Positions 45,999 to 57,653 of a stretch of 64,000 bases of DNA are shown piece after piece (the stretch's first letter is position 1; each line of letters begins with the position of its first letter). This DNA is from Branchiostoma floridae (taxonomy: Eukaryota; Chordata; Leptocardii; Amphioxiformes; Branchiostomatidae). Both the position numbers and the translations under genes were made by a program. Where the stretch lies: assembly GCF_000003815.2 (NCBI RefSeq), contig NC_049980.1, positions 19,883,743 to 19,947,742 of the forward strand. Direction: 5' to 3'. The notes under the pieces were generated by a model that saw nothing but the letters and a program-made list of their open reading frames with translations, was not told where the DNA came from and ran no database searches.

Positions 45999-46221
45999 GA
46001 GTATCCCACTATGCCTTGCGCCCTGGATGACACTTTCCTACCCCGTTTCTACTGTTTGGGCAAAATATGTTACAGAACTTGAACTTAACGATAATGAATG
46101 TGACAAGAACCTGATTAATTTGTAATTTCGATACTTTTGTGACAAAATTTAGCATCGATAGCTGAAAACGTGGGCGCAACCCCCTGCACTCTCCTGTAGG
46201 AAACCCCTCCTGGGCAGACCG

Positions 46222-46243
46222 TGACGTCACTAGCCGCCATTTT
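46222..46243. promoter_or_regulatory. Full CRE plus YY1-type motif in divergent promoter
   Basis: TGACGTCA (46222-46229), a full palindromic cAMP-response element, lies within GTGACGTCAC. Four bases later comes GCCGCCATTTT (46233-46243), the reverse of AAAATGGCGGC. Both sit between CWF19L1 and the endosulfine gene, about 100 bases before the latter's ATG. Protein binding is inferred from consensus only. Confidence 0.5.
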
Positions 46244-46325
46244 GAAGCCGGGAGGATCGTTTGGTTCTGTTTTGATCTGCACAGGCCACAGATTTGATCA
46301 CTTTCGTGGGCTGAACTACACCAAG

Positions 46326-48060
46326 ATGGCCACAGACACAGCCCGTCCTCCCTCCATGGAGCCAGGGGAGGCTAAAGAGGTACATGATATACTGAATGAA
46401 GCTGTGAAGTTATGTAAAATTACAGCGCCAAACTGTGCAGTGCCTTTGCAGTGCAGTTTAGCTTAACAGTCTGTAGCAGTTCAACGTGTGTTTGCTTCAT
46501 ATACTAGTAGTTATACAGATAATTTGTTTGCAAGACAGGTTTCCAGACCGTATCAGTACGCATGGTTCCATGTTCACAAAACGACTGTATCTGCATTCTG
46601 TCAAAGTCTGCTTACTTGTGTGTCCCTGTATCCTGTCGTGCACCAAAAAAGTATGTATGTCAATATCTTTGTCAATTTTTTTCCCGCCCGTTCTGAGTGT
46701 TGTCACAGAATTTTAATCTGTGTATGAGGTGATGGAACATCCAAGTTTTTGTTTCCTTTTCCAGTAGAAGCCATTGCAGTATTGACAATTTCTACCAGAT
46801 TACATGATCTCTGGTAAATAGGTTCACCTGTCAAAATCATTTTCTTTTTATTTTGCAGGTATTAATAGTAATTTTTTATCCCAAACTTGACAAATTAAAT
46901 GTCAATGAGTTAGACATGCAGTCATGACATGACTTCACAGTGTCTTATCTTTTTTTAATATGTTTTCTGCACCCCATGTTTGTAAATGGAATATGTAAAT
47001 GACACATAATTTGCTGTCAACATCAAAATGTTTATTTTGGCAAATTCTTAATTTTTTCAGCAGAGTTTGTTACCATGATTATGTTGCATCAATCTGAATC
47101 ATGTGACATGATGAATATATGAGTTCATAAAGTGATTATAGGGAATGTGTTTTTATTCAGTTTTACATCTCCTTTATTCAGTTGACTCCTGAACAAGCTG
47201 AAGAGGCGAAACTCAAGGCTAAGTACCCTGCCCTAGGACACCAACAGAGGCCTGGTGGCTCAGACTTTCTTCGCAAGAGGCTACAAAAAGGGGTACTATT
47301 GACTTGCTTTGTACTGTCATGTAAATATTGATTGCCAACAATAACACATGATGTGTGAGAATTGGGAGTGCCATTTTTTTCTTTTTCGTGGGCCTCAAGC
47401 TTGCAAAAGAAATGAGAGGCCTGTATATATATATATATACAGTCAAACCTGTATTAGGGACCACCTCTACAGAGGGGCCACCTGTCCATAGTGGCCACTT
47501 TTTGTCGGTCCCTTCTGTATTTTATCTACAAGTTACCACCTCTATACAGAGGCCACCTGTCTATAGTGGCCAAATTTGTCCGGTCCCTTGAGTGGCCGCT
47601 ACAGACAGGTTTGACTGTATATATATATATTTTAGATATGACGAGGAAGGCATGTAGTATGATGTTCATATAAGTTAGCAGTCCTTTTATGCATCGCCAT
47701 CAATTGACAAGGAATGAATTTTTTTTTTTTTTGTAGCCAAAATACTTTGACTCTGGAGACTACAACATGGCATTGGCCAAGACAAAGAAGGTGCCAATCA
47801 GAGGGAATGGAGCCAGGCTTCAGCAGCCCAATCCCAAGGAGGTGACCGGAGACACAATCCCCACACCAGACAATGTGCCAGCCCGCAAGCCCTCCCTTCA
47901 AACCAGCAAGCTAGTGTCTGACCAACCCCAGATCACCAAGCCAGAGGCAGTTGTGGGGCTGAAGAAGGGGGATGGGGATGCTGGGGAAGAGAAGAAAGAT
48001 GAGGAGAAACCCGAAGGACTGTCAACAGAAAATCAAGAAAACCAGGAGCAGCATTCATGA
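46326..48060 (+). CDS. ENSA: Endosulfine/ARPP19 family PP2A-B55 inhibitor
   Basis: Exons 46326-46379, 47182-47292 and 47737-48060 join in phase to 162 residues. The core spans [29 protein letters not shown] and [11 protein letters not shown]. Family knowledge: Greatwall/MASTL phosphorylates the Ser of FDSGDY (here Ser61, human ENSA Ser67), making the protein a potent inhibitor of PP2A-B55 for mitotic entry. A PKA-type site is kept at Ser108 ([10 protein letters not shown]; human Ser109). It is longer than vertebrate ENSA (121) because of a Lys/Glu/Gln-rich tail after about residue 120. Only one family gene is present here, so ENSA and ARPP19 cannot be told apart. The start MATD was chosen; an upstream in-frame ATG exists at 46221, but the next ATG fits exon and promoter better. 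Confidence 0.92.
47440..47617. mobile_element. TA-flanked CAGTCAAACCTG element, 178 bp
   Basis: Inserted in a (TA)n tract in endosulfine intron 2. CAGTCAAACCTGTATTAGGG on the left and ACAGACAGGTTTGACTG on the right. The interior repeats GGCCACCTGTC(C/T)ATAGTGGCC in direct and inverted form. It is the shortest of three family members in the window. Non-coding. Confidence 0.75.
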
Positions 48061-51000
48061 CTGGACATTCATGCATCTCTATGTAACAGATATAGTTGTA
48101 CAGAGAAAGCAAGCACACGCCCTCTTCCTCCTGACCAGGTCTTTGACCAGTCTTCTCATTTTTCCTCCTTGATTCATGTTATATTCTGCCCCTTTGTCAT
48201 TGCTATGACGTTGTAGTGATATACATATATATTATTGTTACACTTAAAGCTACCTGCTCAATCTATATATGCTAGATCGTACAATTTTTTGGAGAAAGCA
48301 TAGAGACAGAAAGCCAAGGTCTAGCTCCTATTTTAAGTTTTGTGGTGGTGTTGCTTGAGCATGGGCCAAAGTTATCGAGATAAACAAATCTATGCATCCC
48401 TGTTTCCTGGATTGTTGTGAATGCCTTTGCATTCATAACATGTCTATGTGCTAACAGGGGTGACCTGGCACTTAATTGAATATAGTGCTAGGGATTTACT
48501 CTGATTCGGAGATTGTCTTATAAATATAATGAAATGCCCTGACAGCCTTGAATTTTCAAGTAAAAGATGGCATGCGACAAGAAAATAATAAGGACATATT
48601 GGAGATGGACAAGTGGAGATAGTTATAGGGAAAAAAACTAACAGAGATCCTGTAAAAGATAGCGTAGTACGCCAGATTTGCCATCACTATGGATATGAAT
48701 ATCATTTCAAGTCAGAGCAGTTGATAAAACTGTTACAGACTTCATTCTATGTCAGCAAAACTGAGACCAGGGATGCTGAAGAAGACAGGAGGGAAAAGCA
48801 GATAGCAATGTACCTCATCAAATGCTTTGCTGTTTTGTTTTGTAGATATTGCAGAAGTTGTAATATTTGCTTTTGAAGATGGTGGTCATTTTGATGCTTT
48901 ATGTATATTCTGTTGTTTCCTGTGATAGCTGTCACCGAATTTGGTCCGTTCTGCAATAGTAGCTGCAAACAAATGCTTTGTCACTTTTCCAGTGCTTCGT
49001 CACATGAATTGTTATTGTAGCAAATCAACCAATATTAGAGTGTTTGCTAGTCTTGACGCTTGTCCATTTAATTAGGGTTCATGCAGTGAAGAGATGTAAA
49101 TAAGTGAGATACATTGATGTATGCAGCAAGGCCAGCAAAGGAGTACCTGGTAGCTTAAACTGCAAATTAATTACATATGGCATACATTTAAATTTGTGAA
49201 CTCTAAGCATTTTGCACCAGGCCTGTAATAGTACATTGCTACAACAAAAGCAAACTAACTGATATAAGTGTCAGTGTTACCCCAAAAAGATATAAAGATT
49301 TTGTCATGCTAGTATTTTTGTGTGTTTTGTTTTGAAGGGGGCTTACCGTACTTGTATATCGATTAGAAAGGCAATGTGGGGTTCTGGAAGAACAGCTGAT
49401 TTAGTTTAAATTTACATTATGAAATCAGTGGTTAAATCAATTCTAATTCTGATGAATGTGCTTTGGTACCTTACTTTAATATATGTATGTACATCTCATT
49501 GACCCTGTCTTGGTCTTGCCTTGTGTGTATTTTTGCTGAGGTTGGCTTTAAAATTATTATTTTTGTAATGTAAATATAGTGTAGAATCAGAACACCAGCC
49601 ACGGTGAGGTCCAGACTTGATTTGTTACTACTGACATTCAGATTATTTCATAAAGGCCAAGGAACGTTTTTGCATACCATAGTGATATGCCTGATACATG
49701 GTGGCAACGATCTTAAAAGGGAGAATTGTTCATGCCACATTTAATGTCTATAGGAATGTCATTATGCTAAGCACTGATATCTATTTGATATATCACTGAT
49801 GTCTTACAAAGCAGATTCAACCATGTCAATTGTCACTAGCAGACATTGTGTTTGTGTAAGTAATTTTCACTACTAATAGTGGTATCTAACACTGAGGTCC
49901 CATTCTGGTGTGCCATCTGTCCTACAGGTGTCAGCCTTTGTCACCTGGCAACCTCCCAAACATGTCCAGGTGTTGTTCTGATTGGTTGACAGCTGGTCAG
50001 TGCTGGAAAAGTATGAATTGCACTCAGATTTACCAGGACTGCAGCTGGCTATGGCTGGACCTGGTAGGCATGGCTGGTAACTTGGTGCTAGATATGTTTG
50101 AAAACATAGCCTGATTTAATCGCGCTTCTTAGGCCCGTTCTACTTTGCCGCGCGGGGCGGAGGCTACAAGCTCCGGATAGCGGAGTTTGCGTTACACAGA
50201 CTAGTGAAAACACTGCCAATAAATAACACGTGAATCTGGGGGAAGGATAGATTGGGCAAGTGAGTTGCTCTATTAGCAGCCAAAACGTAGGCCAATTGAA
50301 CTCTACCACGCACACTCAATGTCAGCCCTTGATAACCCCTGCAATGTGAAATCCAGGCTGCTTCGCCATCAAGGGAACCATGTTTTTACATTTATAAACC
50401 AGCCTTCATATATACTGCTTAATGGGCCAAGTGATCAAGATAAGAGAGGTGGCCATTATCTGGAGATAACTCAGCAGGTCTTATGTTGGTTGAGAAGCAG
50501 TTGTAATTTGAAACACCCAGCTCATGTATAAATGTCCAAAGTCATGTATATGTATCTGAGAATCCACTTGGTTCCAAATGGTGGCTTTTAACAGTTTGGA
50601 CCATGTGGACTTATAAAAACTTCCAGAAATGGCCTGGTTTGTTACAAAGATTACAAATAAATAAAAATAATAATTATGAGGTAGTGAAGAAAAAGGTGAG
50701 TATGCAATGGGAAGGTACACCTGGCCTGCCAAATTGCAACAACAACAGCAAAATGATTTAGTCAGATAGATGTACATTTAGGCTTTAATGATAACAGATT
50801 ATCAAAGATAAAAATAGTACTTGGAGATGTCCATTTGAACTGTACTGGACTTACACAGCCAACGGATACAATAAAGGCTTATTTGTTGTCAACACTAGAT
50901 GAAGGAATTTCTTTGGTGGCTCCATTTCGTTGCGTGTAGTTCGGGACAGTACTGCATCCTTGGAACTGGTGATGGTGTAATCCTGGATGCTGATCAATAA

Positions 51001-51217
51001 TCAGGTTGTAGCATATCTTTAATAAGGAAATCGGATGATTGAACCAGTTTCAGTGTCAAACAACATATAAGACATTCGAGTGGCAAATTCTTGCAAATTT
51101 ATTATCTACATCTGCTTGGCAATATATAACGTTTAGTAGTCAGAGGGTTGACCTACAATTCGACCCCATCGTGGGTTGATGACCTGTAGTAACCTTAAGC
51201 ATCACGTGAAAGAAAAA
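48061..51217. other. Endosulfine 3' UTR and intergenic sequence before GLMP
   Basis: AT-rich, with short non-conserved frames only. A small GC-rich patch around 50120-50200 (GCCGCGCGGGGCGGAGG) stands out but encodes nothing I recognise. The 3' end of the endosulfine transcript is not determined. Confidence 0.45.
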
Positions 51218-51225
51218 ATGGCGGC
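51202..51225 (+). promoter_or_regulatory. E-box/CLEAR-like site and YY1-type motif at GLMP start
   Basis: TCACGTGA (51202-51209) is the palindromic core of the CLEAR element bound by TFEB/TFE3 at lysosomal genes. Six bases later AAAATGGCGGC (51215-51225) is a perfect YY1-type motif whose ATG is the GLMP start codon. The location fits a promoter-proximal site of a lysosomal gene; binding is inferred. Confidence 0.5.
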
Positions 51226-54200
51226 ATCCAGGCAGGCAAGGAGATTGTACACCTGTTTGTCAAGGTTTTCCTGTGCCTTGTTCGTCTTTGCATCACTAGC
51301 TGTTGGAAAGGAGTCCTTCAGTAGACAGGTATGTGGACTGTGACAAAGTTGTGATGTGTTTCGGCGTATAGCCATCACTGTCATATTCAATACGTCCTCT
51401 CAGAACGAGGTGCTTTGGTTTTGGGGAGGGTAGGCGACTGACTTAAACTTCTTGTTTTGCTTACCGTTTTTGATCAGTGAAAGATGCTGTAAAACACCAG
51501 TAGATCATACAAAGGTGTCAGTATCGTTGGTTTTTGGCAAGAACATTCTTCGCATACTAGTATTCCATACCTTTAGTGACGTTATGTTTTCTATATTAAA
51601 CTTCAATCAAATCAAGGAGGTTTTTTTTTAACCTCCTTGATCAAATGATGATGTTTCCTTGCTTCAAAATAATATGATGCCCCCGGTTTATTGTCATGTC
51701 CATAAATGCTGCCAACTGAGCCTTAGAAATTTGATAGGTTGAACAATCAAGAGTTTCCCTACAATTTTCAAACCAGCTATTACCTTGTATTGAAGCATCA
51801 TGCTATTTTTCTATAACTTGCTTTTATGACAATGGACGCAGAGTCACTCCTACTCTCCATAGGTGTGTTGAGTTTAAAATGATTTGTTCTCATGCTACAT
51901 CCATATGTTTACCCCTGTACTAGGTGTCCATGCACTATAACCCAGGATGCAACATCACTGAGTGCCAGTCCTCCCCATCCAATGACAACGACACGCACAA
52001 CAACCTTGTCCACATTCTCGCAAGGGGCAGCAGAGACTCGATTCATTACGTATGGAGTACGATAGGAGCGCCCACCGTACTTATGGTCCACACCACATCT
52101 AAGGAGTCCGAGCTTAAAGTTGACTGGGAAAAACTGTTAACAACAAACGGAGATAATAGTGGAGCAATAACATTTGAACCCAGCAATGAAGTAGACTTCT
52201 CCATGGCTGTGATGTTTAACAAGGTATGTACTAGTAGAATACAGATTTATTGCTAACACTTTTCATTAGATGATTTCAGTTCCACTAAAACTGCTTATGC
52301 TGAACGGATGGGGAGGGAGGAGGGAACATTAACTTAAGACATTTACTTTCATTTTCAAACACATGGTAACCTGGGTACCATCCTATTTCCAATGGGGCTC
52401 CTCGAACTCTATGCCCTGTAAATAGGATAGTACTCAGGCTAAACAAGTGTCAGATACACCTTCACTCAAATGCCTTACATTGGTTACACTTATCTTTTTC
52501 AAAACCATTTTTGGGAACCAGTAACATTAATTTTCCTAACCAACTACCACAGCTTGTAATGATAATTGGCATGTTAAAACCTAGTACCAATATCAGTACA
52601 TGGCCAGCTATAAGTTGCATCAGAGCCATGTACATGTTGAGATACACAGTTTAACTTAAGAGCAGGGATTCAGAGTAGTTTCTTTATCAATGAGTGCCTT
52701 TGGAAGGGAAGAGATTATAATTGTAGAGAAGTATATGGACCAGTATATGGTTGTTTGTGATTGGGCATAGGTTGGTATGGCTTTGCAATCATTACTTTGC
52801 ACAATTTAGTGCTAGATTTCAATTTGTATGTTCAGAAATTCTTTCATTTTTGTCAGCGTTGCTGGAAAACTCATCAATACTCTTAATAACCTACACATTA
52901 TTATCCTGAATTTCTTGCATAGATTTGGGAATATGAAGACCTTCATGACAAATCAGAGCTCCCAGAAGATGACACAGAAATGTTCGAACCATACGACCTG
53001 AGTCAGATGAGGTGGGGTGACTTTAACCTCACCATGAACACTACAGGCCTCACAGGCAACTTTACAGGAGCAACAACACAGTCAGACATGGAGTCCCTGT
53101 TCCAGAATGGCAGCATTTCATTCAGGGTGAGATTTACTTTCAATCTTTACGTGAGTAAGTATGCAGACATAGAGACCATGGATGTGTCAATGAAGACAAA
53201 TCATGAATTTGCGCACGACCAGAAATGTGAGCTGTTGTTTTGCAGTATGCAAATAGCTACTCTTTGCTTCACCTCACTGGAGGAAGACTAATTTCCATTT
53301 TTTACAGATTCATGCCTTCAAGACAGATGACCGATCAGCAGACCTTCCCCACCTTCAGTACACATCAAACCAGACGCAGTTTGACTTCACCATAGACTCT
53401 GTGGAACCTCGCGGCAACATGTCACGCTACGCCATGGAACTGATGCTCCTTACAGAGGACAAGCATCTTGACTTGAAAAAAATGAAGTCAATAGATGATG
53501 AATACACTCCTGGTGTGTTTGAGGTGAGTACTCAGTTCCGTCTATGCACAGGATGAAAAAATAAATGGTACCATAATTAACCTGTCATACACATAGTAAA
53601 TCTAAAGAACAAGCAGAATTCCAATTATCTTAAATAGGTGTCAAAAATTGTATACACATATGTACATGTATAAAAACATGTATGTAGTCAAACATGTACT
53701 AATGTCACCTCTGCATAAGGACCACCTGGCCATTGTGAACACTTTGTTGTAGATAATTGTTATTGAATACTTACCTGGCATTCAGTGTGTGGTGGATTGA
53801 CCAGGCTCTCTTCTGGGTAGATAAAGCTCACAGAAGCATAGAAACAATCTTTTGCACCTGGGAGGAGTTTTACATGGTACAAGTGCCACGCTGACATCAT
53901 AGGAGTTTACTTGGTCTAATTGTCTGCTAGTAATTTCAAGCATAGAAAAGTACATATCAAAACCTGAAGTTCTGCAATGCCTAGGAGACCTGCCAGGTTT
54001 GCAAACAGTTACCAACATATGTAACAAGAGATCCATTCACGACTTCTTGAGTGACTCTTTTGACACACACATAATAGTATAAGCGTTTGAAAATGAGGTA
54101 TGGTATCTATAATGTAATTTGGATGTTTTTTTTTATTTCTTCATCTTCAGTTGTTTGAACTGACCATGACACACAGTGACCAGACTGACAGCTATGTACA

Positions 54201-55882
54201 GTGGAAGCCTGTCTGTTACACAAAAAGCACCAGGTCCATGGCAGTTGCCACACCCACAAAAACCTACAAGCTCAAGGTTGGTGTATGACAGTTAAAGCTG
54301 AAGGGGCCGCATGAAGATAGAAAAAATAAGTCAATTGTAATATCAGCTACCTTTAATCCATGAACTTTTGGAACATGTTTAAGAGATCATCATAATTGAA
54401 TGTGTACAGAATTTTCAAGACAGCTAAATTTTGTCTGTAGCATTCTAATGCTATCCATCTCATCTGTATATGCAAGCAGAATAATCTTATATAAAGAATA
54501 TTAACAACATTGCATTTGTGTACTCATTGGCATCGGGTCAAAATTTTCAAAGCCCAAAACTATACTACAGGTAATGTAGTAAAAAAAATGGTGTGTTCAT
54601 TTTTAGGACCTTGACACCACGAGCATACCAGCTGACACGATTGCAAGAGCATACTTCACCAACTTGGACAGGTTACAGAGAAAAGCATTAAATGTGTCCT
54701 TTGGACTAACCGGTGACGGATCCTATGTTGCTTCCAACTTTACAAGTTGGTAAGTACATTACCACAGTTACTGTAGATTTTACTGTCATGTGAATTACTA
54801 TGCGCTGTTAACGTTTTGTCACACAAAGAGGCAAATTAGTTCCTGCTTTCCCTGTTTAATTATAATAAGCTCACCAAGTCTCTTATACTTCAGTGGGCCC
54901 TGCGCTTCCTCCCTAAGGCCAGGAAAAAACGTTGTGTTTTCCGTTTCACTCCTGAAAAAATTAGGGATAGGTAGGGATTATTTTTTTTAGACTTTGACCA
55001 AACAAAGTAAAACTAAAATGCATGAGGATTTTTTATATTTTCAATGTCAAACTTTAATTTTGTGCTTAATGGTTACAAATCTGTGGATACATTGTCCTTC
55101 ATTAGATAGTACAAGCAGTGTTTTTGCTACATTAGGAAGCAGGCTGAATGAATATTCTGATTGGAAACTATGTGACTCCGCTGCCGATCCAAGAAAAAGT
55201 CTAGGGTCAGCAATTTTTCTATGGTAGGTCAGTAACAGGAAACACAACATCCCCCCCCCCCCCCATACCTTACATGTTTTATATGTCATTGTGGCTTTCA
55301 CTGGCTAAAGTTTACGTGTCCTTAAAGATAATTACATTTGGTGTTATGCAGGGTTCAATCCTCTGCCCACTCTTGTTCTTAATTTTTGTAAAAGACTCAG
55401 TAATTGTGTCCATATTGTAAAACTCCTAGGAACAGAGACCTCCAAGACTTCTGTGAATTGTTGTACCATCAAACTAGTTTAAGATTTTGGTGATCAACAT
55501 TTACAACCGCTTTTTTGGCAAAATTAAGTCATTTCACATTTCCTGCAGCTGTGAACAATGCAAAAATAATTCAAACTAGGTCTCATTTTGTTTTGGTCGC
55601 AGCCATGAAATTCCCTTCACTTGCCGTAAACAACATGTCTGACAGTTTGTTACCAACTCCTTTTGCAGGACTGCATCTGTGGGATATGGCGAGCCTCCAT
55701 CTGAAAGGCTGTCCCTCCTGATTATCATTGTGATTTCGACAGGACTGGGTATCCCTGTGGTCATCATCATGTTTGGTGGACTGTTCATTTGCTGCAGGCA
55801 GAAGGACGGTGACAAAGGGAAAAAAGAAATCATGGATGAGTATCCTACAGTAAACGGAGGTGAAACAGATGCTATCAATTAG
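51218..55882 (+). CDS. GLMP: Glycosylated lysosomal membrane protein (GLMP), complete, seven exons
   Basis: Exons 51218-51328, 51924-52223, 52923-53126, 53308-53523, 54151-54276, 54607-54749 and 55669-55882 join in phase to 437 residues (human 406). Signal peptide about 1-30 (FSCALFVFASLAV core). The luminal region has many N-glycosylation sequons (CNITEC, NDT, NLT, NTT, NFT, NGS, NQT, NMS, NVS, NFT). One transmembrane segment spans about 381-409. The short cytosolic tail ends DAIN. A YxxPhi-type sorting signal YPTV is at 425-428, where human has YQSI. Conserved blocks: SIHYVWSTIGAP, MSIDDEYTPGVF-like (KSIDDEYTPGVFE), and ALNVSFGLTGDGSY. Family knowledge: GLMP partners the transporter MFSD1 in lysosomes and stabilises it. 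It converges on STOML2. Confidence 0.95.
52367..52442. repeat. Short foldback repeat in GLMP intron 2
   Basis: TAACCTGGGTACCATCCTAT (52367 on) pairs imperfectly with AAATAGGATAGTACTCAGGC (52420 on). About 76 bp, non-coding, MITE-like hairpin. Confidence 0.55.
55251..55264. repeat. Poly-C run
   Basis: Fourteen consecutive C in GLMP intron 6. Length is likely polymorphic or error-prone. Confidence 0.9.
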
Positions 55883-57653
55883 GATCCAACTAGTGCAAAT
55901 TATTCAGAACATGGACGAGAACGTCCATTTATGCCATTCTGTAAAATTTGAAAAATGATACAGATACTATCAGAAACTAAGGTAATGACAAAGCGGAGTA
56001 AGCCTGTGCCAGGAAAAAAAGACAGGACAGTGTTAGATTAGTACATTACCTCATGGTCAAGTCCCCCCTAGGAATACATCAATGACTAAATTATTCTCTC
56101 AATGCTGCATTCTTAAGGCTTTGTATTGTGCATGTGATCACAGGAGAGCTGGTCCTTTTTGCAAATTAAATGCAATATTTCCTGAGGTTATACTTTATAC
56201 TAGTAGGCCATGTGGTATCAATGAAAGAAATGTAGTTAGCTAGACAAGGGATTAAAATGTTAAAGATCTGGTCCCGGACTAAGTACTGGGAAAGGCTTAA
56301 AAGTCTACCTGTAAACGTGTAAATCTTTCCTCACTCCATCCAGGTGTAAATGAGTATCTGACTTGGCGTCTTCCTTTACCTTTGCAATTACATTGTACAA
56401 ATTACTTGTTATGAAATTTAATGGCTTAAGTTTGGAATTCATAACTTCAACCTAATTTATCTACAGGTTGGGATTTAGTATGGAGCTTGGGAAATAATAT
56501 GTACATGTACTTGTGCTCTCAGTCTCTCATCTTCTTTACCATTGTAGCTATCATGTTGGATTGAATGTACAGTGTGTTGAAGACAATGTCAACATGTACT
56601 TATATCTGTATAATTTGGCCTTCGGTGTACAAAATATCCGTTATTGTGGATTTGGGCTATTTGGGCTAGTTGTGAGCAGTAGCTGAATTATGTGCCAAAG
56701 GTGAGAAAGGAAATACATGCAAATCATTTACCATATCCTGTTTTTGTTTAAATTTTTTTTTTTTTATTCAAAGGTTACATGGAACATTGAATTCTGCTAG
56801 CTGTAGGTCCTACCCGATCTGTAAAAAACAGATAGTAGAGTTGTACATCTACTCTCATGTTAGCAACAAACAAGCGATAAACAAATTGAAATAAATATAA
56901 CAGCCAGAAAGGAAAGAAAAATCAATGGAAACATAATACATGTAATGTATCTTCTATAATGTCAAAGCAATCCATTATGGCTGTTCATTATGTCAAAGTT
57001 AAAAGGAAATTCGGTCCACACAGAGGTATCAATCATACTTGTTTTTACTTCAATACAAATAAAAACAAATACATTCTATAGTTTGTAGTTTCTCTGGGCT
57101 GCTATCCCTCTACTATTCCTTACAAGTAGCTTCTTGTTATACACCTGTTAACACACAGGTAGTAATACCGACATGCTCATATCAGGCTCAAGGTTGTACT
57201 TTCTAGCACACATTTTATCTCTCTGCTTATTCATTTCCCAGTTTGTCATCTAAGAAGAAATAATGACTTTCTATGAGATAATCACAATAAAAAGACAAAG
57301 GGTACTACACACTATTGATAAGTTTCATACAAAATGTTCTTCAAGGACGCTCATGCATGCAGCTTGTAAGAGCCTGTTGAACCCTCTCTCTTTTAATCAT
57401 GTATGCTGGAACAAATACAAAAAAAACTGGTACAGCTAAACTTAGTAACAAAGAATACATGTACTTATTTTGAAAACTTGGCCACTACGGAAATTTCTTT
57501 TAAAGTACATTTGTACAACAATATTCATAATTTGAATATTGGACATATGTAGCACAAAGTTCCACTGACAAATCAATGTATAACATCAAACGGTTTGAGT
57601 ACAACACTAAACATAAAAATGCACATGAACATTGGCATCTTTAACTACAATGT
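55883..57653. other. Convergent 3' interval of GLMP and STOML2
   Basis: Non-coding and AT-rich. Candidate poly(A) signals: plus-strand AATAAA at 56890-56895 for GLMP and minus-strand AATAAA at 56763-56768 for STOML2. If both are used, the two 3' UTRs overlap by over 100 bases. No other feature seen. Confidence 0.45.

Noticed and set aside
46221-46325. Upstream in-frame ATG extending endosulfine by 35 residues
   Set aside because: The extension overlaps the CRE and YY1-type promoter motifs and is not like family N-termini; the downstream ATG is preferred.
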